Assembly: GCA_015486375.1 (NCBI GenBank)
Contig: WFRR01000099.1
Coordinates: forward strand, 1 to 56,559
Origin: Thiotrichaceae bacterium
Lineage (GTDB): Bacteria > Pseudomonadota > Gammaproteobacteria > Thiotrichales > Thiotrichaceae
DNA: 56,559 nt
Direction of reading: 5' to 3'
Shown here: positions 25,140-34,676 of the stretch, piece by piece
How the letters are laid out: the number at the start of each line of letters is the position of its first letter
How positions within the stretch are numbered: position 1 is the stretch's first letter
Program-made: the position numbers and the translations under genes
Notes under the pieces: generated by a model
Told to the model about the DNA's origin: nothing
Database searches by the model: none
Seen by the model: the letters and a program-made list of their open reading frames with translations, nothing else

Positions 25140-26894
25140 TTAGTGCATTTCACTTAATAATATTTTTAGGTCATTTTTTTCTTGTGGAGATAAACCTTGT
25201 ACTCGTTCTTTGTGCAACAAAGATTCGAGTTGGTTTTCGTGAGCCATTTTGCGGATATGCCGCAGACAGTCCTGAAATTCTTGCCGAAGTATCTGTATAT
25301 CAGAATGTCTCGGATGCCACTTTGTCAGGATAATAAGGAGGGCTTCATATTTACTACCACGAAATCTTTCAATAAGACTTGCTGCCGTAAGATTAGGACT
25401 ATCTTCAAAAATTTCAAGTAGTTTCACAAGGAAATTTATACCTTTGATCGGATATAGTACCATTTTCTCTGGATTTTCAACTTCTTCTGCTAAATTAGGT
25501 TCGTTTAATAACAGTGCAACAGCATAACGTACAGGCGTTAATCTCACTTCTCCCTCACTTAGAGAGCGAGTTGCATGGGTTGGTTCTATCCGTCTATCAG
25601 TATATGTACGGTGTTTCTCAATAATATCCGCAGAAACATTGGTTAATTTTTCCAGTGTATTTAGTAACTGTACTTTCAATAAACCCGTTGGCAACTTAGC
25701 TAATAATTGTGCTGACTCATTAAGCAAATGGGCTTTACCTTCTCGGGTACTGATATTGTATTTTTTTTGTAAAATATCCAGCATATAGTCTGTTAAAGTC
25801 ACCGCTGAATCAATCAGTTGCTCAAAACCCTCTTTTTTAATTTTTCTAATTTGTGTATCAGGATCTTCGCCTGTTGGTAAAAATAAAAATCGAATTTCTT
25901 TATCATCACTCAATAAAGCTAGCGCATTTTCCATTGCTCGCCACGCAGCTTCTCGACCCGCACGATCGCCATCAAAACAAAAAATAATTTCAGAAACTGT
26001 ACGAAACATTTGCTGAATATGTGTACTGGTGGTTGCTGTGCCTAAAGTTGCGACGGCATAGCTAATTTTATATTGTGCCAGTGCAATGACATCCATATAG
26101 CCTTCAACTACTAATAAACGCTGTAATTTTCGGGTACTTTTACGAGCTTCATATAAACCATATAATTCAGCCCCTTTGTTAAATAAAGAGGTTTCAGGTG
26201 AATTTAAATATTTAGGCTGTCCATTGCCCATAATTCGCCCACCAAAACCAATTACTCTCCCACGCTTATCACGAATAGGAAAAGTAATCCGCTCACGAAA
26301 TCGGTCGTAACAATTGTTTGTGTCTTCTTTTTGAATTAATAGCCCTGTTTCTAGTAATTGTGCTTGACTGTAGGCGGTGCTAAATTGTGCTTCTAAACGA
26401 TTCCACTGTTCAGGTGCATAACCGAGCTGAAACTGTTCAATAACACTGGAATCCAGATTACGTTGCTGTAGATATTCCATCGCTTGGGGCTGAGATTTCA
26501 ATTGCAACTGATAAAATTCAGTCACCTCTTCCATCAATGTATATAAATCACGATGTGGTTTTTTTTGTGCGGATTTATTGAGGTGATTCTGTGATTCTCG
26601 GGGGACTTCTAAACCTAAATCACTCGCAAATGACTCCACGACTTCAACAAAATCTAGGTTCTCATACTCCATTAAAAAAGAGAGTACCGAACCATTTTCA
26701 CCACAGCCAAAACAATAATAAAATTGCTTACTACGACTGACCGTAAAAGACGGTGTTTTTTCAGTATGGAAAGGACAACATGCTTTATATTCACGTCCTG
26801 CCTTTTTAAGCGGCACACGAGCATGAATAACCTCGACAATATCAAGACGGGTTAATAGTTCATCAATAAATGCACGGGGAATATGTCCAGCCAT
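25140..26894 (-). CDS. dnaG: DNA primase DnaG
   Basis: A 584-residue primase making RNA primers for replication. The N-terminal CHC2 zinc finger is seen as CCPFHTEKTPSF then FYYCFGCGENG near residues 39-67. The core has the Toprim motifs VVEGYMDVIALAQ and DGDRAGREAA, and a C-terminal DnaB-interaction region follows. Length is typical of gammaproteobacteria. It follows slyD by 30 bp and precedes rpoD on the same strand. Confidence 0.97.
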   Translation of the reverse strand: MAGHIPRAFIDELLTRLDIVEVIHARVPLKKAGREYKACCPFHTEKTPSFTVSRSKQFYYCFGCGENGSVLSFLMEYENLDFVEVVESFASDLGLEVPRESQNHLNKSAQKKPHRDLYTLMEEVTEFYQLQLKSQPQAMEYLQQRNLDSSVIEQFQLGYAPEQWNRLEAQFSTAYSQAQLLETGLLIQKEDTNNCYDRFRERITFPIRDKRGRVIGFGGRIMGNGQPKYLNSPETSLFNKGAELYGLYEARKSTRKLQRLLVVEGYMDVIALAQYKISYAVATLGTATTSTHIQQMFRTVSEIIFCFDGDRAGREAAWRAMENALALLSDDKEIRFLFLPTGEDPDTQIRKIKKEGFEQLIDSAVTLTDYMLDILQKKYNISTREGKAHLLNESAQLLAKLPTGLLKVQLLNTLEKLTNVSADIIEKHRTYTDRRIEPTHATRSLSEGEVRLTPVRYAVALLLNEPNLAEEVENPEKMVLYPIKGINFLVKLLEIFEDSPNLTAASLIERFRGSKYEALLIILTKWHPRHSDIQILRQEFQDCLRHIRKMAHENQLESLLHKERVQGLSPQEKNDLKILLSEMH

Positions 26895-26924
26895 ATAGAT
26901 TCAACTCATCCATTATTTAAATTA

Positions 26925-27476
26925 TTAATGTCCACAACACCCGCCTTCATCACGGTTATGTTCATGCTGACTAGACTCTTTTGTATCTGAACTACAACTC
27001 GACCCTGCACTATGAACATGTCCATGCGCAATTTCTTCAGCACTTGCTTCACGGACGGAGAGAACTTCAATATCAAAATGTAAACTTTCCCCTGCGAGTG
27101 GGTGGTTAGCATCAATACTGACAGTCTCTTCCGTCAATGCAACAATAGTAATTACCTCAATACCTGCATTGGTTTGTGCTTCAAATTGCGCTCCGACCAC
27201 TAACATAGTTGGATCCATACTTTTAAACATCTTACGAGGAATTTCTTGGGTTAGCGTATCATTACGCACACCATAACCTTCTTCTGGTGAAACAATCACT
27301 TGCAAGGTATCTTTGGCCATTTTACCCGCTAATTTTTTCTCTAAACCCACCACAATATTATTGGCTCCGTGTAAATAGATAAACGGGTGTGCGGTATCGG
27401 CTTGATCTAAAAGATCTCCTTTACTATTTTTTAGGGTGTAACGTAAACTCGCAACAGTATTGGCTTTAATATGCAT
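26925..27476 (-). CDS. slyD: SlyD-like FKBP-type peptidyl-prolyl isomerase
   Basis: From ATG 27476 the protein has 183 residues. An ATG at 27488 is in frame, but GGGA just upstream of 27476 favours the inner start. The FKBP core with IF (insert-in-flap) domain is seen in YLHGANNIVVGLEKKLAG, VSPEEGYGVR and ANHPLAGESLHFDIEVL. The last 35 residues are His/Cys-rich (CSSDTKESSQHEHNRDE, then GCCGH), like the metal-binding tail of E. coli SlyD. Roles are protein folding and nickel delivery. It lies between murI and dnaG. Confidence 0.92.
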   Translation of the reverse strand: MHIKANTVASLRYTLKNSKGDLLDQADTAHPFIYLHGANNIVVGLEKKLAGKMAKDTLQVIVSPEEGYGVRNDTLTQEIPRKMFKSMDPTMLVVGAQFEAQTNAGIEVITIVALTEETVSIDANHPLAGESLHFDIEVLSVREASAEEIAHGHVHSAGSSCSSDTKESSQHEHNRDEGGCCGH

Positions 27477-27555
27477 GAAAAATCCCATAAGACAGGTTAA
27501 ATAGCTGAGCTATCATAGTTAAAATATTCTGCACTGCAAGTCAGAGTGAATACAC

Positions 27556-28359
27556 TTAAGAAAATAATGCGGGTAATTCTTGAACTTTAATATTTTGATG
27601 GCATAACAATTTAATACTTTCTCGGTGTTTTTTACTTTCACCTTGGCTACTAAAAAATTGAATCTGCCCTTTAGTCTGTTGACACAGCAAGGTATTTCTA
27701 GATAACACCCGTTGTAATTGCTGAGTGACAGGAATACTAGTCTCAAGAATGGTGACTGAACCTTGTGTTAAACGGCTAATCGGTTCTAATAAAAAAGGAT
27801 AGTGAGTACAGCCGAGTACAAGCGTATCAATTCCTTTGGCTAACATGGGTTGTAAATAACGCTTGAGTAATTTTTGGGTCTGTTTAGATTCAAATAAACC
27901 CGCTTCTACTTGTTCGACTAAACCAGGACAAGCTTGCTTTTCAACTTGAATATCCATTGCATAAGCATGAATAAGTCCTGCCAAACGAGCACTTTTAATC
28001 GTTTGATCCGTGGCTAAAATACCAATTACACCCGTTTTAGTCTGTTCAACTGCAGGCTTAACCGCAGGTTCTAAACCAATAATTTCAATCTGTTGAAATT
28101 CAGCCCGTAAACTTTCCGCCGCGACGGCCGTGGCAGTATTACAAGCAATCACTAAAGCTTTAATATTCTTTTGCAGTAAAAACTGCGTGATACGTCGACA
28201 ACGCGCTCGAATCATTTTCGCACCTTTATTACCATAAGGAGCATGAGCAGAGTCTGCAATATAAATAAGATGTTCATTCGGTAACTGCTTATGAATCTCT
28301 TTTAAGACCGAAACACCCCCGACCCCTGAATCAAAAACACCAATTGGACGATTAGGCAT
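27556..28359 (-). CDS. murI: glutamate racemase
   Basis: A 267-residue racemase giving D-glutamate for peptidoglycan. Visible are FDSGVGGVSVL with the catalytic-site Asp/Ser loop, IACNTATAVA with the first catalytic Cys, and LGCTHYPFLL with the second. Length is typical. It starts 22 bp after the msrB stop on the same strand. Confidence 0.95.
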   Translation of the reverse strand: MPNRPIGVFDSGVGGVSVLKEIHKQLPNEHLIYIADSAHAPYGNKGAKMIRARCRRITQFLLQKNIKALVIACNTATAVAAESLRAEFQQIEIIGLEPAVKPAVEQTKTGVIGILATDQTIKSARLAGLIHAYAMDIQVEKQACPGLVEQVEAGLFESKQTQKLLKRYLQPMLAKGIDTLVLGCTHYPFLLEPISRLTQGSVTILETSIPVTQQLQRVLSRNTLLCQQTKGQIQFFSSQGESKKHRESIKLLCHQNIKVQELPALFS

Positions 28360-28381
28360 AAGCGATAAAGCACTCCTTGCT

Positions 28382-28765
28382 TTAGGATTTGGATGAAAAA
28401 TCTAGGCAGACCGAGTTAATGCAATAGCGTAAACCCGAGGGTTGTGGACCATCATTAAACACATGCCCTAAATGCGCATCACATTGCTGACAACGTATTT
28501 CTGTTCTTAGCATTCCATGACGACTATCTGAGATTTCTTTAATTGCTGCATTATCAGCAATTTGCCAATAACTCGGCCAACCACTGCCTGAATCATATTT
28601 GTGTTCAGAACTAAATAATACTGCATTACAACCAATACAATGGTAGTCACCTTTTTCATCGTGCTGATAATATTTTCCGCTAAAAGGGCGTTCTGTGCCA
28701 TCTTGGCGGCTAACTTGATACGCTTCTTTAGAAAGTTGCTGTTGCCATTCTTTATCCGTTTTCAT
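28382..28765 (-). CDS. msrB: peptide-methionine (R)-S-oxide reductase
   Basis: A 127-residue MsrB that reduces methionine-R-sulfoxide in proteins. Zinc ligands are in CIGCNAVLF and [10 protein letters not shown]. The substrate-binding [10 protein letters not shown] is present, and the catalytic Cys is in LRYCINSVC. It overlaps the upstream phosphatase-family gene by 14 nt. The gene order phosphatase-msrB-murI suggests one transcript. Confidence 0.95.
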   Translation of the reverse strand: MKTDKEWQQQLSKEAYQVSRQDGTERPFSGKYYQHDEKGDYHCIGCNAVLFSSEHKYDSGSGWPSYWQIADNAAIKEISDSRHGMLRTEIRCQQCDAHLGHVFNDGPQPSGLRYCINSVCLDFSSKS

Positions 28766-29552
28766 TTAAAAATTTTCTCCACGCTTCAAAGAGTTGTTTA
28801 TCAGGTGAAATTACCACTGAACGGGGCTGCATTTTCGCCCTAAAAATCGTTTCACCTTCTAAAGTTGAGGCATAACCGCCTGCTTCAGATAAGAGTAATG
28901 TACCCACCGCTAAGTCCCAGAGTTTCATACCACCGTGTAGGTAAACATGCCCCCGATTGGCTGCCATCCATGCCCATTCCAGTACACAACTGCCTAAATT
29001 ACGTTGTGAACTAAAGGGGGCATGGTTCAATAAAGCATACTGTAAACGGGAACTTAAACGTTTAAAATCAACAATCGCCACCGCTGTTTGTAGCTTAAAT
29101 CCTGAACTAATACATTTTAAAGTTTCACCGTTCAACCATGCACCTTGTCCACGGACTGCGGTAAACATTTCATCTCGAATGGGATCATAAGTAAAACCCA
29201 TCACTACTTCACCTTGTTCAAATAAGGCTAAAGAACACGCAAAAATGGGAATACCTGCGGCAAAATTACTTGTACCATCTAAAGGATCAAGACACCAGAG
29301 TCGATCAGAATTTTGTAATAATTCATCCTGTTGTTGACGCGACATTTCTTCACTTAAAAAAGCAATGTCAGGATAGCGTTCAGCCAAACTGGTTTGTAGA
29401 CGTTGGTCAGTGGCTAAATCAGCTTCGGTTAAAAGACTGCCATCCCCTTTGATGGAATACGAAATTTTATTAAAACGAGGCAGAATTTCTTCTTGAGCCA
29501 CTTGACGGATAAGGTTTTCTAATACAATTCGATTTGGGAGCATAGCGGTCAT
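28752..29552 (-). CDS. inositol monophosphatase family protein
   Basis: A 266-residue metal-dependent phosphatase from ATG 29552. The frame is open two codons further to a TTG. Metal-binding motifs are [20 protein letters not shown] and [15 protein letters not shown]. It resembles the SuhB/HisN/CysQ superfamily. The substrate could be histidinol-phosphate, inositol phosphate or a nucleotide, and sequence alone does not decide. It heads the phosphatase-msrB-murI group. Confidence 0.88.
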   Translation of the reverse strand: MTAMLPNRIVLENLIRQVAQEEILPRFNKISYSIKGDGSLLTEADLATDQRLQTSLAERYPDIAFLSEEMSRQQQDELLQNSDRLWCLDPLDGTSNFAAGIPIFACSLALFEQGEVVMGFTYDPIRDEMFTAVRGQGAWLNGETLKCISSGFKLQTAVAIVDFKRLSSRLQYALLNHAPFSSQRNLGSCVLEWAWMAANRGHVYLHGGMKLWDLAVGTLLLSEAGGYASTLEGETIFRAKMQPRSVVISPDKQLFEAWRKFLNENG

Positions 29553-29627
29553 AGTCAATTAATTAAGGATTGATACAATCAACAGAGTAAGAAAATTGAG
29601 TGTACCAATCTTAGAAGTGAATCCAAG

Positions 29628-29939
29628 TTATTTAGTCTTTTGAAAACGTTCTACAGCTTGGTTAATATTTTGTTCCAATGTTTTTAATTTTTTCAGCGTT
29701 TCACGATCTTCGCTAGCATTTGCATTCAACATTTCATGAGCAATATTTAATGCTGCCATCACGGCTATACGATCCGTTCCCATCACTTTTCCCGAGCTGC
29801 GGATCAGTTGCATTTTGTTATCAACATAATGAGCTGAACGGATCAGTTCCTTTTCTTCACCTTCTGGACAGGCAATAACATAGTCTTTGCCCAAGATACG
29901 AACACTTAAGGCATGAAGTGCTTTTTGCTTCTTATTCAT
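29628..29939 (-). CDS. zapA: cell division protein ZapA
   Basis: A 103-residue ZapA, a small FtsZ-bundling protein that stabilises the Z-ring. The N-terminal VRILGKDYVIACPEGEEKEL domain is followed by RIAVMAALNIAHEML and a C-terminal coiled coil (LKTLEQNINQAVERF). It is 19 bp after the small coiled-coil gene, as in many gammaproteobacteria. A 6S RNA gene, often found after zapA, is not in the short gap that follows. Confidence 0.93.
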   Translation of the reverse strand: MNKKQKALHALSVRILGKDYVIACPEGEEKELIRSAHYVDNKMQLIRSSGKVMGTDRIAVMAALNIAHEMLNANASEDRETLKKLKTLEQNINQAVERFQKTK

Positions 29940-29958
29940 TGCATGTTCTTCCTAAACC

Positions 29959-30192
29959 TCATACATCCATTTTACGCAAACGTTCCAGCATAGTTTCGAT
30001 TTGAAGCCTAACTTTTGTATTCTTTTCCAACATATAGCTGCGTTCTTCAATCAATTGCTGTTCGCGTTTAAGTAGAATAGCATTCTCTTCAGATAAGGAC
30101 TCAAGCAATTCTAAAAGTGTTGTCACTTGTATTTCCAGTCGATGAATATGCTCATCGACGGTTAATTGGATATCACTAAATTCCTTGCTCAT
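29959..30192 (-). CDS. ZapB-like small coiled-coil protein (TIGR02449 type)
   Basis: A 77-residue, almost wholly coiled-coil protein (heptads through LEIQVTTLLELLESLSEENA and onward). It matches the small protein conserved directly upstream of zapA in gammaproteobacteria (TIGR02449 type). A role in division beside ZapA is inferred from position. Confidence 0.82.
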   Translation of the reverse strand: MSKEFSDIQLTVDEHIHRLEIQVTTLLELLESLSEENAILLKREQQLIEERSYMLEKNTKVRLQIETMLERLRKMDV

Positions 30193-30496
30193 AATTTAAA
30201 TTATTGTTGAGAGACCTTGGGATTAATTTAAAAACTCCTTTGGTAAAGGAAGAAAGATCAGCAAATGGTTATACTAAACTATCTGTCTTTATAGACCAAA
30301 TTTGAGTCATTGCTACATTATTGGATCTTATAATTAACGCAAATTTTTGCACACAATTTATACTGATCAGAAAACAACATATAAATATGATTTAAATCAA
30401 TAAGCTAATCCATTCATCAGTGAGTGTGAATGCGATAGAGTATAAACCAAATTTCAGTGTTTATTCATTGATTTAGTCACTTAATTGAGTAAAAGT
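30193..30496. promoter_or_regulatory. divergent intergenic region, zapA operon / ygfB
   Basis: This AT-rich 304-bp gap separates the minus-strand zapA pair from the plus-strand ygfB gene, so it must hold both promoters. A TATAAT occurs near 30330 and a GAGTATAAA near 30439. No structured RNA or ORF was recognised. Confidence 0.35.
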
Positions 30497-31042
30497 ATGA
30501 ACAAATTAATAACATATAAGCCTGTTCAAACAGCATTAAACCGTCTTGATTGCAATGTTTCACCCGCTGAAGTGCATGGTGTCATGTGTGGAATGTTAGC
30601 CGTTGATATTGCTGTTAATCAGCAACACTGCTTTAAAGAATTATGGGATGAACAGAGCATTGATCCTGAAGCATTACAGCATTTACAACAGCTATTTGAA
30701 CAATCACGGCAACAATTTAACGATAGTAATTTACACTTTGATTGCTTGCTTCCAAGTGATGATACTGACCTAGCTAAACGCTTATTTGCAATCCAAGAAT
30801 GGGGACAAGGGCTTTTATACGGTGCTGCACTGGCAGGGCTGAAACAATCTTATGCTTTGCCTGAAGACAGTCGTGAATTTATTGCCGATGTGACTCAGAT
30901 TTCAAGTGCAGGCGATCTCGACTTAGAAAACGACGAAGCTGCAGAATGTGCCTATAGTGATATTGTTGAATATATGCGGATTGGCACACTCTTGCTTTGT
31001 GAAGAATTGCAACCCTCTAAACTCGATACCGCTGTCCACTAG
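30497..31042 (+). CDS. YgfB/UPF0149 family protein
   Basis: From ATG 30497 this is a 181-residue UPF0149 (YgfB) protein. A TTG at 30485 extends it by four codons and is less likely. The family signature is SPAEVHGVMCGMLA near the N-terminus, with AIQEWGQGLLYGAALAG in the middle. YgfB-type proteins are all-α and often encoded before pepP, as here (39-bp gap). The Pseudomonas YgfB has been linked to regulation of ampDh3 and β-lactam resistance. Its role here is unknown. Confidence 0.9.
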   Translation: MNKLITYKPVQTALNRLDCNVSPAEVHGVMCGMLAVDIAVNQQHCFKELWDEQSIDPEALQHLQQLFEQSRQQFNDSNLHFDCLLPSDDTDLAKRLFAIQEWGQGLLYGAALAGLKQSYALPEDSREFIADVTQISSAGDLDLENDEAAECAYSDIVEYMRIGTLLLCEELQPSKLDTAVH

Positions 31043-31081
31043 ATTATCCATTCATTACATCATTGCAATAAAAATAAATTT

Positions 31082-32425
31082 ATGAATAAACCTCAAATAA
31101 GTGCAGACGAATTTGCACAACGACGCAAGACTTTAATGCAACAGATTGGCAATCAAGCCATTGCCATTGTCTCTGCTGCTGGCCTAAAAGTGCGTAATCG
31201 TGATGCTGAATATAGCTTTAGACAAGACAGTGATTTCTTATATTTAAGTCACTTTAATGAACCTGATGCGATATTGGTATTAGTACCTGAACGAGCTGAA
31301 GGTGAATTTATACTTTTCTGTGAAGAAAAAAATCCAAAAATCGAACAATGGACAGGTGTACGCGCAGGTTTAGAAGGGGCTAAAAGCCTTTACGCAGCAG
31401 ACGAAAGTTTTAGTATTAAGCAAATTGATCAGATTTTACCGAGTTTAATGGAAGGTAAACAGTCAATTTATTACAGCATGGCCAGTGATTTTGACTTTGA
31501 TCAACGGGTAATGCAATGGTTAGCGAGTGTTAAAAAGAAAATTAGACAAGGTATTACCGCACCGCATCAACTGATTAATTTAGATCAAGTCTTACATGAA
31601 ATGCGCTTGATTAAATCGACTGCTGAAATTGCAATGATGCAGTATGCCGCAAATATCTCCATTGCTGTACACCGTATTGCAATGCGACAATGCTCGGTAG
31701 GTCAATATGAATATGAAATAGAAGCCTATTTTAAATATGCGTTTACCTCATACGGTATGAGTGAAGCTTATACTTCTATTGTGGGTGGTGGAAAAAATGC
31801 CTGTATCTTACATTATATTAATAATGATCAAACTCTTAATGATAAGGAATTACTCCTAATTGATGCAGGGGCAGAATATCAAGCTTATGCCAGTGATATT
31901 ACGCGGACATTCCCCATTAATGGTCGTTTCACTGCTGCACAAAAACAACTGTATCAAATTGTACTGGATGCTCAACGTGCTGCAATTGCAGTGGCAACGC
32001 CTAATCATCATTGGGATGAACCCCATCAAGCAGCGGTTGCCGTGATTACAAAAGGTTTACTGAAACTCGGTATTTTAAAAGCAGATAAGCGTCGATCCCA
32101 GCAAAAAAATATACAGCAATTAATCAAAGATGAAGCCTATACACCTTACTATATGCATAAAACAGGGCATTGGTTAGGTTTAGATGTTCATGATGTGGGC
32201 GATTATCGAGTTGATGGACAATGGCGAACCTTACAAGCAGGTATGGTGATTACGGTTGAACCAGGTTTATATATTTCACCGTCTAAAGATATTGATAAAA
32301 AATGGTGGAATATTGGCATTCGTATTGAAGATGATGTCTTAATAACTGATAAGGGTAATCGGGTATTAACACAGGATCTCATTAAAGAAATTGATGATAT
32401 TGAAGCACTAATGTCACCTAGTTAA
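31082..32425 (+). CDS. pepP: Xaa-Pro aminopeptidase PepP
   Basis: A 447-residue metallopeptidase that removes N-terminal residues before proline. The N-terminal domain contains FRQDSDFLYLSHF. The C-terminal pita-bread fold has the metal ligands in LLIDAGAEYQAYASDITRTF, the His in MHKTGHWLGLDVHDVG, the Glu in VEPGLYI and the Glu in RIEDDVLI. Length and motifs are complete. It is probably cotranscribed with ygfB. Confidence 0.96.
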   Translation: MNKPQISADEFAQRRKTLMQQIGNQAIAIVSAAGLKVRNRDAEYSFRQDSDFLYLSHFNEPDAILVLVPERAEGEFILFCEEKNPKIEQWTGVRAGLEGAKSLYAADESFSIKQIDQILPSLMEGKQSIYYSMASDFDFDQRVMQWLASVKKKIRQGITAPHQLINLDQVLHEMRLIKSTAEIAMMQYAANISIAVHRIAMRQCSVGQYEYEIEAYFKYAFTSYGMSEAYTSIVGGGKNACILHYINNDQTLNDKELLLIDAGAEYQAYASDITRTFPINGRFTAAQKQLYQIVLDAQRAAIAVATPNHHWDEPHQAAVAVITKGLLKLGILKADKRRSQQKNIQQLIKDEAYTPYYMHKTGHWLGLDVHDVGDYRVDGQWRTLQAGMVITVEPGLYISPSKDIDKKWWNIGIRIEDDVLITDKGNRVLTQDLIKEIDDIEALMSPS

Positions 32426-32464
32426 CCCTTTATCGTTATTCTTCGCACCTTTATCAAATTAACT

Positions 32465-32508
32465 TATAATGTTCATTAAATAAGTTAATATTACTGCCTA
32501 TAATGTTC
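32465..32508 (+). promoter_or_regulatory. two tandem TATAAT-type -10 boxes upstream of the fibre locus
   Basis: TATAATGTTC occurs twice, at 32465-32474 and 32499-32508, 34 bp apart. Each includes a perfect -10 consensus. The second lies 46 bp before the start codon at 32550. No strong -35 box was found, so an activator may be needed. The call is by pattern only. Confidence 0.4.
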
Positions 32509-32549
32509 GAAATAATAAAAAATATAATTCTTATAGGGAAATAAAACGC

Positions 32550-33329
32550 ATGAAAAATTTTCATAAAATTGTTGCAACGACACTCTCAACTCTTTGTTTA
32601 TCCAGTGCTGCTTTTGCAGATAGCTGGCAAATCATACAAGGTGTTGATGTCTCTAATGTAGGTGGCGATACAACGTTACGTCAAACCAATTCAACTGATA
32701 ATAATTCGGTGCAAAGTCTCAATACCATTAATCTTGATCAAACGGATGGCACAATTAATACAGGTTCGAATCAAACTGCTAAAACAGGTTCAAATACATT
32801 AAGTTTGGTACAAGATAATGGTACATCGCAATCCAAGCAATCTGTGAATACCGCAACCGCTAAAACTATTAATGATTTAACCCAAGTCCTTGAAGGTTCT
32901 GGGGGAGCGATTCAACTTAACCAAAGCAATACAGGTTCTGCCAATACACAAGCTATTAATGCGGTAAAGGCAGATAAAATCATACGACTAAAACAAAAAA
33001 TTGTGGCACCTAATACAGAACTAAAAAGTAATCAGGATAATGTAGAAAAAAGCATTCAAGCGGGTAATTTAATTACCATTGGTAGTTCTTTATCAACATC
33101 TGGCGTTGAGCAAAATATTGCTGTTAAAAGTGCGGGATTCACACAAAACTCAAGCAGTCAGACCTTACAAGCAGGTAATGCTTTATTAATGGGTAATGGC
33201 AGTATGGCAACAGGGGGCGGTATTACTCAAAAATTCAGCACCAATGGTGGTGAATTAAACCTAATTCAAAATCAAGCCGCAGGTTCACATCAGTCTGCAA
33301 ATTATACAGGTATTAGTACAAGCAACTAA
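32550..33329 (+). CDS. curlin-like repeat secreted protein (first paralogue)
   Basis: A 259-residue protein with a signal peptide ending AFA before DSWQIIQGV. The mature part consists of about six imperfect 38-residue repeats. The core pattern is L-x-Q, seven or eight residues, Q-A/S-x-N, then a hydrophobic residue and L-x-Q. Examples are LRQTNSTDNNSVQSLN, LNQSNTGSANTQAINAV, TQNSSSQTLQAGNALLMG and LIQNQAAGSHQSANY. It is rich in Gln, Asn, Ser, Thr and Gly and has no Cys in the mature part. This looks like a β-solenoid or amyloid subunit like CsgA/CsgB or Caulobacter HfaD. The AHFA-type gene context and CsgG-like partner support secretion. Family homology is inferred. Confidence 0.6.
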   Translation: MKNFHKIVATTLSTLCLSSAAFADSWQIIQGVDVSNVGGDTTLRQTNSTDNNSVQSLNTINLDQTDGTINTGSNQTAKTGSNTLSLVQDNGTSQSKQSVNTATAKTINDLTQVLEGSGGAIQLNQSNTGSANTQAINAVKADKIIRLKQKIVAPNTELKSNQDNVEKSIQAGNLITIGSSLSTSGVEQNIAVKSAGFTQNSSSQTLQAGNALLMGNGSMATGGGITQKFSTNGGELNLIQNQAAGSHQSANYTGISTSN

Positions 33330-33376
33330 TTCATAAGCGATAAAGCCTTACTTCAATACACTATAGAGAATACGTT

Positions 33377-33745
33377 ATGCCACTTTTATTTCGCTTGATG
33401 TCGGTATTAGTCATGAGTTTACCTTTGCAAGCTATTGCAAATGATCAACAACTTTATCCTACTTTTCCCAGCTTCCCTACAAGTTATGCACAACTGGATG
33501 CAGGGACGTTAATCAGTGAGGCAAGAGTGGATTTTTCGGCAGTGCCAAAGATCGAAAAAACGGATGGATTTCAAGTCATTTCACCTGATGGTGATGTGTT
33601 CTATGTTGATAATATTGATCAACCTAAATGTGCATTTTATGCCAGTTATGTTGCCAATGATGATGGAGATATAAGCGGTGCAGGTAGCTTGGAGGTCTTC
33701 AGTAATGTTTATATTGAGGAAGTTAACTTTGAGAATTGCCAGTAA
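33377..33745 (+). CDS. small secreted protein of the fibre locus
   Basis: A 122-residue protein with a signal peptide (about residues 1-21, cut near AIAND). The mature part has a Pro-rich beginning (LYPTFPSFPTSY) and two Cys (PKCAFYASY and NFENCQ at the C-terminus) that could form a disulfide. I see no clear domain. It overlaps the CsgG-like gene by 41 nt. In layout it occupies the place of HfaA in holdfast-anchor loci, but no sequence similarity is obvious. It may be an accessory or nucleator subunit. Confidence 0.6.
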   Translation: MPLLFRLMSVLVMSLPLQAIANDQQLYPTFPSFPTSYAQLDAGTLISEARVDFSAVPKIEKTDGFQVISPDGDVFYVDNIDQPKCAFYASYVANDDGDISGAGSLEVFSNVYIEEVNFENCQ

Positions 33746-34673
33746 TACCCAAACGATAAGCCTTTGCTTAGTCATATTTTTATCATTGCTAAGTTTATCG
33801 GCCTGTACTTCATCCACCTCATCAGTTGAGCCCATGCTGGCTGCGACCCCCGTATCCAGTCGTAGCAATATTAGTTCTGCTGTTGAGTGTATGGGACAGC
33901 GTTTAGCCGATTCTGATGCTTCCCGTGCCTATGTCTTTTTAGTACGGGACTTACCTGATGGCACAATTAAAACAGGCCCGTATCAAAATGGCCCGATGTC
34001 AGATGCAGGACGCACACAGTTTATTAATACACTGAGTGAAAACATCCATCCTCATCTTGGCGTTGTCACGGATAAATATCCTTCTATTTTTCAACCTTTG
34101 TCCAAAGAGGATGTGGGTCTAAATCGTTTTGGCTTACCGTCTTCTCGCAATGTTAAATCATTTATATCCATCTTTAGAGGCATTATTGATACTTCCCGAC
34201 AATATAAAAAAATGCCGCCCGCTCGTAGCATTATTCCTTTAGTGGTTGATGGCTCATTCACGCGTATGGATGGCGATAATTTTGATCAAGCAGGCAATGC
34301 TCATAACACAGGTAATCGAGGCAACAATAATCAATATGGAATTACAGGACAGATTGATTTCGGCAAAACCGTTTCAAGTCGCGCCATTACCTTAGCGATT
34401 AATTTGATTGATCCTCGTACGAATCTAGTTGTGGGCGCACGTTCTTTTGATTTGCAGTTTAGTCGGAGTAATGACAAAAAACGCTTTCGGATTGCACTCG
34501 GTGATGGTTTTTACGGTTTCTCTCGCAATGAAGTCACGGTTGAAGGACTGCACACCGCACAGCAAACTTTATTAGATGCCGCTGTTATGTGGGTCTTAGA
34601 TAAAGCTTATGGTCGTAGTATCGACTTCTCTACCTGCCTTTCACCTCAACAACTTGATATTGTAGGTAAATAA
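33705..34673 (+). CDS. CsgG-like outer-membrane secretion lipoprotein
   Basis: From ATG 33705 it has 322 residues. GGAGG at 33691-33695 supports this start over ATG 33678. A hydrophobic leader ends in the lipobox LSAC. The second half follows the layout of CsgG: a VDGSFTRMDGDNFDQAG segment and ITLAINLIDPRTNLVVGARS, with the strand-turn-strand YGFSRNEVTVEGLH, then a C-terminal helix (LLDAAVMWVLDKAYG). CsgG forms a nonameric channel that exports curli subunits. The gene lies between a small secreted gene and a repeat protein gene, as hfaB does in hfaA-hfaB-hfaD. Its N-terminal half is divergent. Confidence 0.66.
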   Translation: MFILRKLTLRIASNTQTISLCLVIFLSLLSLSACTSSTSSVEPMLAATPVSSRSNISSAVECMGQRLADSDASRAYVFLVRDLPDGTIKTGPYQNGPMSDAGRTQFINTLSENIHPHLGVVTDKYPSIFQPLSKEDVGLNRFGLPSSRNVKSFISIFRGIIDTSRQYKKMPPARSIIPLVVDGSFTRMDGDNFDQAGNAHNTGNRGNNNQYGITGQIDFGKTVSSRAITLAINLIDPRTNLVVGARSFDLQFSRSNDKKRFRIALGDGFYGFSRNEVTVEGLHTAQQTLLDAAVMWVLDKAYGRSIDFSTCLSPQQLDIVGK

Positions 34674-34676
34674 AGT

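Noticed and set aside
29559-29627. 6S RNA gene downstream of zapA
   Set aside because: The gap is only about 70 bp, too short for 6S RNA.
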